Shown: positions 1 to 6,935 of the stretch, piece by piece
Numbering within the stretch: the stretch's first letter is position 1
How the letters are laid out: the number at the start of each line of letters is the position of its first letter
Source: Acidobacteriota bacterium
Lineage (GTDB): Bacteria > Acidobacteriota > Terriglobia > Terriglobales > Acidobacteriaceae
Length of the DNA stretch: 45,515 bases
NCBI GenBank assembly: GCA_013288805.1
Contig: JABDBE010000020.1
Coordinates: forward strand, 1 to 45,515
Direction of reading: 5' to 3'
Notes under the pieces: model-generated
The model's database searches: none
Seen by the model: only the letters and a program-made list of their open reading frames with translations
What the model was told of the DNA's origin: nothing
Position numbers and translations under genes: made by a program

Positions 1-351
1 GTGGTAGATCGCAAGGTACAGGCAGAACAAAATCAAAATGACAATTCCGACTGGCACGCTCACGCCACCGTACTGATGCATGACGCTGTAAATCCAGTAG
101 CAGGTGCCGGCGTACCAGAGAATCCCGCAAGCGTATCCGAGCACAAACCCTTGCAGCGGCTTAGCCGGCAGTAGCTTGATTCCTGCTCGCAGCTGTAGCG
201 TGTCCGGCTGTCGCGCCCGCAAAAGCGCGATCAGCAGCGGCGTAACCGCTACCCAGCAGAGCATGTAGAGATTGGGCAGGGGGAATATCAGGATCTGCAG
301 GACGGCGGAGAACAGAACCAGAAGCCAGGCACTTTTGTGAATGTGTGACAC
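1..351 (-). CDS. lnt: Apolipoprotein N-acyltransferase, N-terminal part (cut by window start)
   Basis: Lnt adds the third acyl chain to the N-terminal cysteine of lipoproteins in the inner membrane. The 117 codons visible give two or three hydrophobic segments and then the typical family stretch around residues 80-115: GILWYAGTCYWIYSVMHQ followed by YGG and another hydrophobic segment ending LYLAIYH. The catalytic nitrilase domain lies beyond the window. There is no ATG near the beginning; a GTG at 351 is the best start because an in-frame TAA sits about 10 codons upstream. It follows the P-loop NTPase gene with 26 bases between them. The family call rests on recognition of the conserved N-terminal pattern; the start is less certain. 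Confidence 0.85.
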   Translation of the reverse strand, partial: MSHIHKSAWLLVLFSAVLQILIFPLPNLYMLCWVAVTPLLIALLRARQPDTLQLRAGIKLLPAKPLQGFVLGYACGILWYAGTCYWIYSVMHQYGGVSVPVGIVILILFCLYLAIYH

Positions 352-373
352 GTGAGCAGGATAGCAAAAGGCG

Positions 374-396
374 GGCTTCAGGCTTTAGGCTTTAGG
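374..396. repeat. Short heptamer tandem repeat (GGCTTYA x3)
   Basis: Three consecutive 7-base units, GGCTTCA GGCTTTA GGCTTTA, run through the 3' end and stop codon of the P-loop NTPase gene. The last residues of that protein (LKPKA) are encoded by the repeat. A second, unrelated heptamer array occurs at 23764-23798. Confidence 0.6.
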
Positions 397-1037
397 TCGC
401 TACTGACTTTCATTCTGACAAACTCAGCGATTTCTTTCGTTACGTACTCGGGCGGATGAATGTGGAAGATCGGGCGGCTCGCAACTGGTTTTAGCGAAAT
501 GCCTGTCCACCCCGGCCTGTCTTCTTTAGGCGCGTGCAAAATAACGGCATCGGCTTGATCGAGAAATTCCTGGGCTGAGCGTTTGAAATCCGGAGTCGCT
601 CGGTCAAGAACCGTCAAATAAAGATCCGGACGGACAAACTTCAGAATGCTGTTTGATTCGAGGATTGCATTTTCCGACTCGGCGAGTCGACGGCGGATGG
701 TTGGTACCGCTTCTGCCAAGCGACCTTGTTCAGTGCGTACCCAAAGGGCGCGGACCGCGCCAGCTATGAGAAAGCGCGAGGTGTCGGACTCGCCGGAACG
801 ATCTTTCTCTTCCGAGATCGCCCAGCTGTGATCATCGGTAGCGCAGTGGCAGGATTCGCCGTTGAGCGAGCACACTCCGTGGCCGTATTGGGTGATCTTC
901 AGGGCGGTCCAGTGGTATTCCGGCAAAGCTGCGATCAAACCAGCGACTACGCTGGTTTTGCCTACGCTGCGTGAATGTCCGCCGATTACGACAATTGCCA
1001 TGGTGATCGATTTCGCGGGCGAGGGAGCCCGCGACAT
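378..1037 (-). CDS. P-loop NTPase of the MobB / BioD-like type
   Basis: The protein has 219 residues. Residues 19-29 read GGHSRSVGKTS, a Walker A loop resembling both MobB (molybdopterin-guanine dinucleotide synthesis adaptor) and the GTDTxVGKT loop of dethiobiotin synthetase / CobQ proteins. A cysteine-rich patch follows (GVCSLNGESCHC, residues 54-65), then a SRFLIAGA segment like the S/T-R-x-x-x-AGA of MobB. The substrate is not evident, and no molybdenum cofactor genes are nearby. Starts at 1037 or at the second Met (1001) are both possible; neither has a clear ribosome binding site. It lies between lpxD and lnt on the same strand and overlaps the run-on 3' end of lpxD by about 200 bases in another frame. 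Confidence 0.7.
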   Translation of the reverse strand: MSRAPSPAKSITMAIVVIGGHSRSVGKTSVVAGLIAALPEYHWTALKITQYGHGVCSLNGESCHCATDDHSWAISEEKDRSGESDTSRFLIAGAVRALWVRTEQGRLAEAVPTIRRRLAESENAILESNSILKFVRPDLYLTVLDRATPDFKRSAQEFLDQADAVILHAPKEDRPGWTGISLKPVASRPIFHIHPPEYVTKEIAEFVRMKVSSDLKPKA

Positions 1038-2037
1038 ACAAACAGCCTACTGCCAGCACAGCCAGTTCTTTGAGGTATTGCCGGATGGGCCGCGCCGGCG
1101 TGCCCCAGAAAACTACGCCCTTGCCGCGAATTACCTTCTGGCTGGGAACGCCGCATTGGGCGCCCAAGATCGCGCCTGCCTCGATGCGAACATGATCGGC
1201 AATGCCCACCTGACCCGCCACTACCACGCCATTTTCCAGCACCGCGCTGCCGGAAAGGCCGGTTTGCGCGGCGATCACAACGTCCTCGCCGACCTGGCAG
1301 TTGTGGCCAATGTGCACCAGGTTGTCGATTTTTGCGCCTCGGGCTATGCGGGTTGCGTCCAGTGCACCGCGATCAATGGTGGTGTTGGCGCCGATTTCGA
1401 CGTCATCTTCGATTTCGAGGCGGCCGACTTGAGGAAACTTTTCATAACGGCCGGTCGCCTGATCGCGCACGTAGCCGAAGCCATCGCTGCCGAGCACCGC
1501 GCCAGAGTGAACGATGACTCGGTCTCCGAGGCGTGCACCGGGATAGATCGTGACGTTCGGATACAGATCACAATTGCGTCCGATGATTGCTTTCGCGCCG
1601 ATCACGCTGCCGGCGCCGATCCGCGTGCTCTCGCCGATGGTCGCGCCCTCGCCGATGACTACTCGCTCTCCGATTGTGACGTTGCTGGCTGTTCGCGCTG
1701 ACGGATGCACGATTGCGCTTGGATGGATGCCGGGCTTCTGCTCTGCCCGAGGACAAAGAACTTGGGCAGCGCAGGCAAAAGCCAAGCGGGGTTGGGATGC
1801 GAGAAGCAGTGGCTTCGAGCTCGGCTTCCCTGTCGCGAAATCGCCGGCAATTATAGCCCCGGCGCGCGATTCCAAGGCTGGGCAGAGATGCTTTTCATCG
1901 TCCACGAAAACCAGATCGCTCGGGCCGGCCGACTGGACGCTCGCGATGCCTGTCAGTTGCACAGTTTCGTCTCCCAGCACGCGGGCCTGCACAAACTCGG
2001 CGACCTCTTTGACCGATCGCCCCCTGACTAAAGTCAT
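832..2037 (-). CDS. lpxD: UDP-3-O-acylglucosamine N-acyltransferase with run-on C-terminus
   Basis: LpxD transfers the second 3-hydroxyacyl chain in lipid A synthesis. Residues 1-100 form the uridine-binding domain, followed by a left-handed beta helix of hexapeptide repeats (about 104-310). Family signatures are GSDGFGY (183-189), NTTIDRGA (218-225) and VHIGHN (241-246), whose His is the catalytic base. The normal family length is about 340 residues. Here the frame stays open to 401, and the last roughly 68 residues are arginine-rich, look non-native, and overlap the start of the next gene (1037) in another frame. In the +1 frame a TAG occurs just before the NTPase start, so a lost stop, a frameshift near the 3' end or a sequence error is possible. 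The enzyme domain is complete. Confidence 0.93.
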   Translation of the reverse strand: MTLVRGRSVKEVAEFVQARVLGDETVQLTGIASVQSAGPSDLVFVDDEKHLCPALESRAGAIIAGDFATGKPSSKPLLLASQPRLAFACAAQVLCPRAEQKPGIHPSAIVHPSARTASNVTIGERVVIGEGATIGESTRIGAGSVIGAKAIIGRNCDLYPNVTIYPGARLGDRVIVHSGAVLGSDGFGYVRDQATGRYEKFPQVGRLEIEDDVEIGANTTIDRGALDATRIARGAKIDNLVHIGHNCQVGEDVVIAAQTGLSGSAVLENGVVVAGQVGIADHVRIEAGAILGAQCGVPSQKVIRGKGVVFWGTPARPIRQYLKELAVLAVGCLYVAGSLAREIDHHGNCRNRRTFTQRRQNQRSRWFDRSFAGIPLDRPEDHPIRPRSVLAQRRILPLRYR

Positions 2038-2092
2038 GGCACCTTTTTATACGTTTGCCGTGGGAAAGGAAAGCTAGGGCTAGAATATTCGA

Positions 2093-2239
2093 ATGGAGCG
2101 CAAGATTTTCTGGATCAGCTTCACCGTGCTGGGCCTGGCGGCCGATTTCGTTTTGCCGCTGTGGTGGGCTTTGGCGGCAACCCTGCCGATTATTTATGTG
2201 AGCTGGTGGATCGCCTACCGGAGTGACTGGTTTGGCTAG
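2093..2239 (+). CDS. Small membrane protein (48 aa)
   Basis: A short open frame beginning MERKIFWISFTVLG and ending AYRSDWFG. It has two hydrophobic stretches (about 5-22 and 26-41) separated by a Pro-Leu-Trp-Trp turn, with a charged N-terminus and an Arg/Asp-containing tail, which is the composition expected of a genuine two-helix inner membrane peptide. It lies 55 bases from the divergent lpxD start. No strong ribosome binding site is visible. No family is recognised; the support is composition and position only. Confidence 0.45.
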   Translation: MERKIFWISFTVLGLAADFVLPLWWALAATLPIIYVSWWIAYRSDWFG

Positions 2240-2360
2240 AAGTCATCAGTTCGTCTAACAGACTCTTTCGGCTGAAGCTGGTGAGATAGTGCATTACGCC
2301 AGCCTAATTTACCCGTAGCGGGTGCTTGTGGAAATGTCATGCGGGAGCTAATATCTCCCC

Positions 2361-2876
2361 GTGAAGTCCCGGGACTTAGCACAAGAATACTTAGATAAGA
2401 CTGACGATGAAATTTTGCGCCTAGCGCGCGACCGAGCCCAGCTGACGCCTGAAGCAAACACAGCCCTCAACGACGAGCTCACCCGGCGACGAATCGACTC
2501 CAAAGAGCGAATGCCTGCTTTAGATCAGGCGGAAATTAGAAGCCTAGAGGACGTGCCTGGAGTAGCGCGGATGGCAGCAAGACAAGAATTTCTTCTGCGA
2601 TGGTACAAGCCCGTTGCGATTGCTCCATTTATGGTGGTGTTGTTTATCGTTCTTAGGCTTTTTCCAAAGTCGACCAGCCGAATTCCGATTTACTTTGTGT
2701 TCGCGTCCCTGGTGTGGACCGGTGCGGTTATTGGATATAGTTTTTTTCTGATGTTTGCCCTCCGGTGTCCGGTCTGCGGTTGGAGGTTCGGGTCGCGTGA
2801 TAAGTGCAGCAGTTGCGGCTTACCGAGACACAGGAGTATAGCCGGCGTCGATGAGATCTCAAAGATGTGGACTTAG
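2361..2876 (+). CDS. Membrane protein with C-terminal zinc-ribbon-like motif
   Basis: The protein has 171 residues and starts at a GTG. The N-terminal 70 residues are charged and helical (LAQEYLDKTDDEILRLAR then LTRRRI), a type of segment seen in other acidobacterial hypothetical proteins. Two hydrophobic helices follow (about 84-101 and 109-133). The C-terminus has two CxxC pairs, CPVC at 136-139 and CSSC at 149-152, spaced like a small zinc ribbon. This predicts an inner membrane protein with a cytoplasmic helical domain and a metal-binding tail. The function is unknown, and the neighbours (envelope lipid genes on the other strand) do not decide it. Confidence 0.7.
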   Translation: MKSRDLAQEYLDKTDDEILRLARDRAQLTPEANTALNDELTRRRIDSKERMPALDQAEIRSLEDVPGVARMAARQEFLLRWYKPVAIAPFMVVLFIVLRLFPKSTSRIPIYFVFASLVWTGAVIGYSFFLMFALRCPVCGWRFGSRDKCSSCGLPRHRSIAGVDEISKMWT

Positions 2877-2928
2877 TCGTTGCGATAGCTTTGATCATGC
2901 CGCAGCGCTCAACTCGCGGGTGCGGGGA

Positions 2929-3828
2929 CTAATAAAGCGGCGGCTGGCCTTCGGGCCGCGTCTTCCAGCGGCGATGGACCCATAGCCATTGATCCGGGTA
3001 GCGGCGGACGTAATCTTCGATTACTTTTGTGAACAATGCGGTGTTTGCGACGGCATCCGCATCATCGTTTCCCGTACGCACCAAGTTGATTGCAGGATCG
3101 AAACGCAGTCGATATTTTCGGAGAGCGGGATCCCAGATGGTAAAACCTGGGACTACGGCCGCATCTGTGCGCAGCGCGATTCTGGCCAAGCCGCTTGCCG
3201 TGCACGCCGGAATTCCGAAAAAGTCCACAAACACGCCTTGCGGAGGGGTCATGTTTGTGTCCATCAGGATGCCGACGGTTTCTCCGGCTTTCATAGCCGA
3301 GAGCAAGCCGCGGACGAAGTCGTCTTTGTCGACCATGGAGTTACCGTGCATGGTGCGATATTGGCGGGTCAGGCGATCGAGATACACGTTGTCGAGCGGC
3401 CGCATCACGACGTGCAGAGGGTGTCCGTGCAGCGAATGAGTGAAGGCTGAGAGCTCCCATGCTCCCATGTGAGCGGTTAGAAACAGCACACCCTTCCCTC
3501 GCGCCAAGGCGCGCTCGAAATTCTCGAATCCGTCGTAGACTACGACTTTGTTTACGTTTTCACGCGTGTACTTGGGAAACAAACACACTTCCGCGGCTTG
3601 CCTTCCAAACGAAGTAAAAACCCCACGTAGGATTTTGGCGCGCTGGTGATGGCTCTTCTCCGGAAATGCCAGCGCCAGATTATGCATCCCCACGCGCCTA
3701 AGCCGGACATGCAGAACGTAAACGATCCAACCAAGGCTGATTCCCGCAGCGCGTGCCAACGGACGAGGCAACGCTCCTATGAACTTGATGATCACCCAGG
3801 CGAGGGCGTACTCGATGCGCTGACGCAT
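2929..3828 (-). CDS. Lipid A biosynthesis acyltransferase (LpxL/HtrB family)
   Basis: This membrane-bound lysophospholipid acyltransferase family protein has 299 residues, close to E. coli LpxL/LpxM (about 305-325). The catalytic HX4E motif is HMGAWE at 120-125, following a hydrophobic strand (GVLFLTAH). An N-terminal hydrophobic segment (about 6-40) anchors it to the inner membrane, and the C-terminus has the WLWVHRRWKTRP pattern typical of the family (WxHrRwk). It probably adds a secondary acyl chain to Kdo2-lipid A or its local equivalent. It lies near lpxD and lnt but is separated from lpxD by two plus-strand small genes, so it is probably transcribed on its own. The acyl chain and position specificity cannot be read from the sequence. 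Confidence 0.9.
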   Translation of the reverse strand: MRQRIEYALAWVIIKFIGALPRPLARAAGISLGWIVYVLHVRLRRVGMHNLALAFPEKSHHQRAKILRGVFTSFGRQAAEVCLFPKYTRENVNKVVVYDGFENFERALARGKGVLFLTAHMGAWELSAFTHSLHGHPLHVVMRPLDNVYLDRLTRQYRTMHGNSMVDKDDFVRGLLSAMKAGETVGILMDTNMTPPQGVFVDFFGIPACTASGLARIALRTDAAVVPGFTIWDPALRKYRLRFDPAINLVRTGNDDADAVANTALFTKVIEDYVRRYPDQWLWVHRRWKTRPEGQPPLY

Positions 3829-3962
3829 GTTGGGGGAAAGGGTGACGGTAGCACCGGTAAAAAGCTACGTCAAACAACCAATGCGTTGAGCTGACGTCGG
3901 TCGAGGGACGGCTTGCTTTGCTTGCTGGCATCATTGGCCCATTTTGCCGGCGTCAGCTTTGC

Positions 3963-3992
3963 TAAATAGGGATTCGTGGAAACCAGTTTCAA
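3963..3992 (-). promoter_or_regulatory. Putative sigma70-type promoter of the LpxL-type gene
   Basis: On the minus strand TTGAAA is followed after 18 bases by TATTTA, about 135 bases upstream of the acyltransferase start. The -35 match is good and the -10 match is weak. This is pattern matching only. Confidence 0.25.
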
Positions 3993-4072
3993 TTGATTCT
4001 AAAGGATTCTTGAGGTTAGAAAAGGCCTCTGCGGAGCGAATGGACCAGGCTATTGCTGATTCAGGCACGTAC

Positions 4073-4123
4073 CAAAAAATGCGGGGTTGGCAACGGTGAC
4101 CCTAATCTCCGCTCCCAACCCCG
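4073..4123 (-). terminator. Rho-independent terminator for the TPR gene
   Basis: On the minus strand CGGGGTTGG (4123-4115) pairs perfectly with CCAACCCCG (4090-4082), followed directly by CATTTTTTGG. The loop is 24 bases and can form a small inner hairpin. It lies about 120 bases after the stop of the TPR gene at 4242. Confidence 0.7.
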
Positions 4124-4241
4124 TCTCCCAGGTTCTGTGGTAGGTGAATCGAGTATGCGATAGGCGCAGAAGGCGGACAAGATTACGAGGGTCATTGTAC
4201 TTTGGTAACCAAGAACGAGCCCGCTTGCGAAAGGCGCTGCT

Positions 4242-5609
4242 TCACAATTTCACGCCGCTCTCGTCCTGGTTGCTGTTGCCGTCCTCGCTGTCACCGGAGT
4301 CGTCGCTGGACTTGTAGAGCTTGTAGTCCCTCTCGACTTGGTCCGCTTCGGTTTTTCGACCCAGGCTATCGAGAGCTTTAATCAAGCAGGGTCGTGCCAT
4401 GTTCCAATGTGGATCCATATCAAGCATTTCGCGAAATTCGGTCACGGCATCCGAAAACAGGTTGAATTGGCACATGGTGTAGCCGAGGTTTTGCCGTACC
4501 GCCATATTTCGCGGAGCCAAAGCCTTGGCCTTGTTGAGAGCAGCCAGCGCTTGCTGAGGGTGTCGCCATTTCGTGTAAAGATTGCCAAGATTGTAGTAGT
4601 ACATAGCGACGTTGGGGTCCAGTTCGATGGCTCGCTTGTATGCCGCCTCGGCTTTAGCCCACTCATTCTGTTGAGCTAGAGCGATCCCTTGATTGTTCAG
4701 ATCCTTCGCCTCTTTGTTGCTTCCCGCCTCAAGATCGGATAGGTCTTCAACTTTGCCGCCGCCTGCAGCGGCTCCTCCTGAATCCTGCGTTTGCATGGTG
4801 GAGGACAGGGCCAAGTACTTGTGCGCCTCGGCGTTGGCAGGTTGCAGACGCAGTGCCTGTTTTGCCTCGTCCGCTACCTGAGAACCTTGCTCGAGCCGGT
4901 AATAAATCTGCGCCAGGCGGACATGCGCATAGGCAAAGTTAGGATCCAATTCTGCGGAGCGGACGAAAGCGGTCTTTGCGGAGGCGAAATCGCCGCTGAT
5001 GAAATTCAGGTTGCCGACGGCTGCGTAGAGGTTCGCATCCTGATTCCCCTGAACACAGGTTTCTAGACTGTGGCGAGCCGTGGCGTAGTCCTTGCCACTG
5101 AAAGCTTGGGCTGCAGCGATCAAAGCCTGCGGAACCTCCGAGGAAGTGGAAGCGTCAGGATGCAAAGGCACATTGGGCAAAGCGGCAAGAAGTTCTGGCG
5201 CGACGCGGGCCTCCCTCAGACGATCCAGTTGAGTGTTGTCGGGCACAAACGTTATTCCACGGGTTTGCACCTCGTTCAAGATGTCGGGCATCGCCATTCC
5301 AGCGATTTGCCATGTCACCAGGGTGGTTGCGGAGAGCGGAGGCCGCGCCGGGTGCTGGTTGTCTTGGTTAGCTTGCGCTGCGCGCCTGGCACGGAAGGCG
5401 CGGGCCGCATCGCCGACCGATTCCGTTTCCTGGGCACGGACTGGAAGAGTGGCACAGATAGCCAGAGTCAGGCAAAAACCTGCGAGCAACCGCGACCGCT
5501 GCTGGCGGGGAGTCTTCAGCACAGCATGTGTATCAAAGCCAAAAGGCCAAGCGTTGGCTGGCAAGAGAGAGTTTTGCATTGTGACCGTCCCCAGATGAGA
5601 GTTTTGCAT
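4242..5609 (-). CDS. Exported TPR-repeat protein
   Basis: The protein has 455 residues. A hydrophobic signal segment (RLLAGFCLTLAICATLPVRAQ) lies at about residues 40-60, so the mature protein is probably periplasmic or outer-membrane associated. TPR units follow in two blocks, about 180-270 and 305-415, with typical phrases such as AYAHVRLAQIYYRL and AMYYYNLGNLYTKW. An acidic Ser/Asp-rich tail ends the protein. Two start codons share the same 13-base context (5597-5609 and 5567-5579). The second Met (5579) has GGGGA about 9 bases upstream and is at least as likely as the first. TPR proteins act as scaffolds; no partner can be named. It is followed by a good terminator, suggesting a single-gene transcript. 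Confidence 0.85.
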   Translation of the reverse strand: MQNSHLGTVTMQNSLLPANAWPFGFDTHAVLKTPRQQRSRLLAGFCLTLAICATLPVRAQETESVGDAARAFRARRAAQANQDNQHPARPPLSATTLVTWQIAGMAMPDILNEVQTRGITFVPDNTQLDRLREARVAPELLAALPNVPLHPDASTSSEVPQALIAAAQAFSGKDYATARHSLETCVQGNQDANLYAAVGNLNFISGDFASAKTAFVRSAELDPNFAYAHVRLAQIYYRLEQGSQVADEAKQALRLQPANAEAHKYLALSSTMQTQDSGGAAAGGGKVEDLSDLEAGSNKEAKDLNNQGIALAQQNEWAKAEAAYKRAIELDPNVAMYYYNLGNLYTKWRHPQQALAALNKAKALAPRNMAVRQNLGYTMCQFNLFSDAVTEFREMLDMDPHWNMARPCLIKALDSLGRKTEADQVERDYKLYKSSDDSGDSEDGNSNQDESGVKL

Positions 5610-5652
5610 CTGCCGGGGGACGGGCAGAGGAGCTTACGAAAGAGCTAAGGCC

Positions 5653-6327
5653 TTATTTCGCTGCGACCAGGTTGTGCGTAATGGCATGAACCGAAAGCGC
5701 AATGCGGTTCTGCACCCCAACCTTTCGCATTAACTTGGCGACGTGCGCCTTCACGGTTCGCTCTTCGATACCCAATGCGGAACCGATTTCCTTGTTAGAG
5801 CGTCCGGCCACCAGCATTTCCAGAACTTCTTTCTCGCGGTCGGTAAAGGTCACTCGGCCAGCGGGAAAGATGCGTCCTGGAGAGGAAGACACACGTTCGA
5901 TGAACATGGAAAGCACCCGCCGGGGCGCCCACACCGAACCTTCATTCACTACTCGGATGGCCTGCACAAACTCAGTCGGCGAAGCGGCTTCGTCCACGTA
6001 GCCCTTGGCGCCTGAGGCTATGGCCTTCAGAATCGTCTCTTCATCAATGCCGGAACCTGTCACAATGATGCGCAGGTCGGGGCGCGTGGCTTTCATGGTG
6101 GCCATGAGATCGAACAAGTTCTGGCCATTGCGATTGCCTAGCAGGACGAGATCAATGCCCTGCAAAGCAGAAAGATCGGGAAGCGAGGCAGAGATCAACT
6201 CGAAATCCGACTCATTGTCGAACAGGGCCCTAAATCCCACGAACCGCAGCGGATCACTTTCCACTACGGCAATACGGATCGGCGCTTTCTTTACCGGTGC
6301 AGCTTTCGTGGCCATTGCTGATTTCAT
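5653..6327 (-). CDS. LuxR/NarL-type response regulator with degenerate receiver
   Basis: The protein has 224 residues: an N-terminal receiver fold (about 17-135) and a C-terminal LuxR-type helix-turn-helix (about 158-220, FTDREKEVLEML, NKEIGSALGIEERTVKAHVAKL). The helix-turn-helix is intact and should bind DNA. The receiver lacks key phosphorylation residues. The beta-3 strand reads IDLVLLGNRNG, so the phosphoacceptor Asp is replaced by Gly or Asn (about 64-65). The conserved Lys after GAKGY is replaced by Glu (GAKGYVDEAAS, about 113). It is therefore probably an atypical, phosphorylation-independent regulator. No histidine kinase is adjacent. The start may be 6327 or the Met at 6315. A 12-base palindrome overlapping the presumed ribosome binding site lies just upstream. 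Confidence 0.88.
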   Translation of the reverse strand: MKSAMATKAAPVKKAPIRIAVVESDPLRFVGFRALFDNESDFELISASLPDLSALQGIDLVLLGNRNGQNLFDLMATMKATRPDLRIIVTGSGIDEETILKAIASGAKGYVDEAASPTEFVQAIRVVNEGSVWAPRRVLSMFIERVSSSPGRIFPAGRVTFTDREKEVLEMLVAGRSNKEIGSALGIEERTVKAHVAKLMRKVGVQNRIALSVHAITHNLVAAK

Positions 6328-6334
6328 AGCTTTC

Positions 6335-6346
6335 CTACTCGAGTAG
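6335..6346. promoter_or_regulatory. Perfect 12-bp palindrome at the regulator start
   Basis: CTACTCGAGTAG lies 8 bases upstream of the response regulator ATG. On the transcribed strand its right half runs into AGTAGGAAAGCT, so it overlaps the only Shine-Dalgarno-like sequence. It could be an autoregulatory operator or a small structure that hides the ribosome binding site; chance is also possible. Confidence 0.35.
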
Positions 6347-6447
6347 ATGGTTTAGCATATCCGCATCCGTCCCTGATGCAAAGCACGGTAACGGTTTTGC
6401 AATTACGGCGGTAACATGCAAACATCGTTAGAAAGAGGCGGAAATTC

Positions 6448-6891
6448 ATGAGGTTACCTTACCGATTACGGTCCGGGAAACGAGTGTGCGGGATTGCGCT
6501 GTTGCTGGTCGCAGGAACGTTGATTTCCCTGGCACAGACCACGTATCAGCCAAAGTTTAAGGGAGATCCGGCGCGATCGGAATCTGAAGCCAACGCCCTT
6601 GGGTACATGCGTACCGTCATCCGGGCGCAGCAGCAGTACTTCAAGAAGAATAATAAGTACGCCCCGACCTTGGCCGACCTGGTGCATACTGGCTCTTTTA
6701 CCAAGCGCATGACCCAGACCGATCGGGGCGATTACACCGTAAGCTTCCATTCGCGAAAAGATGGCTACGAACTGACGATGACTCCCAAGCAGGTGGACGC
6801 CGAGCATCGCGCGTTCTATGCCAACGAGGATGGAGTTATGCACGCCGATGAGACGAAAGCGGCGGACGAGAATTCGCCGGCGGTGAAGTAA
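6448..6891 (+). CDS. Secreted pseudopilin-like protein
   Basis: The protein has 147 residues. A signal peptide (about 1-30: RVCGIALLLVAGTLISLAQ) precedes a globular domain whose N-terminal helix reads YMRTVIRAQQQYFKKNNKYAPTLADL when joined (residues 53-78). This is close to the C-terminal globular part of type II secretion pseudopilins and type IV pilins, in which an A-x-x-x-Y helix is followed by YP/APTLxDL. The prepilin cleavage motif and long hydrophobic N-terminal helix are missing, so it should be a soluble exported relative. AGAGGCGGA upstream is a plausible ribosome binding site. It is read divergently from the response regulator with 120 bases between them, which makes it a possible target of that regulator. 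The function is unknown. Confidence 0.75.
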   Translation: MRLPYRLRSGKRVCGIALLLVAGTLISLAQTTYQPKFKGDPARSESEANALGYMRTVIRAQQQYFKKNNKYAPTLADLVHTGSFTKRMTQTDRGDYTVSFHSRKDGYELTMTPKQVDAEHRAFYANEDGVMHADETKAADENSPAVK

Positions 6892-6935
6892 AGCTGGCGC
6901 CGCATGGGCGTGGAGGCCCGCGCCTACATTAACTG

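Larger units (their letters stand above)
3829..4241. other. Intergenic region without a gene (413 bases)
   Basis: No coding frame with recognisable protein character was found. The region carries a putative minus-strand promoter for the LpxL-type gene (3963-3992) and a stem-loop terminator for the TPR gene (4073-4123). Nothing else was recognised. Confidence 0.6.

Noticed and set aside
862-1701. A long open frame on the plus strand opposite lpxD
   Set aside because: It is antisense to well-matched LpxD motifs and its translation has no family character. Similar long antisense frames opposite the secreted HExxE protein (10351-11193), the PIG-L gene (22663-23631) and the MFS gene (25099-25956) were rejected for the same reason; they follow from the codon bias of a GC-rich genome.
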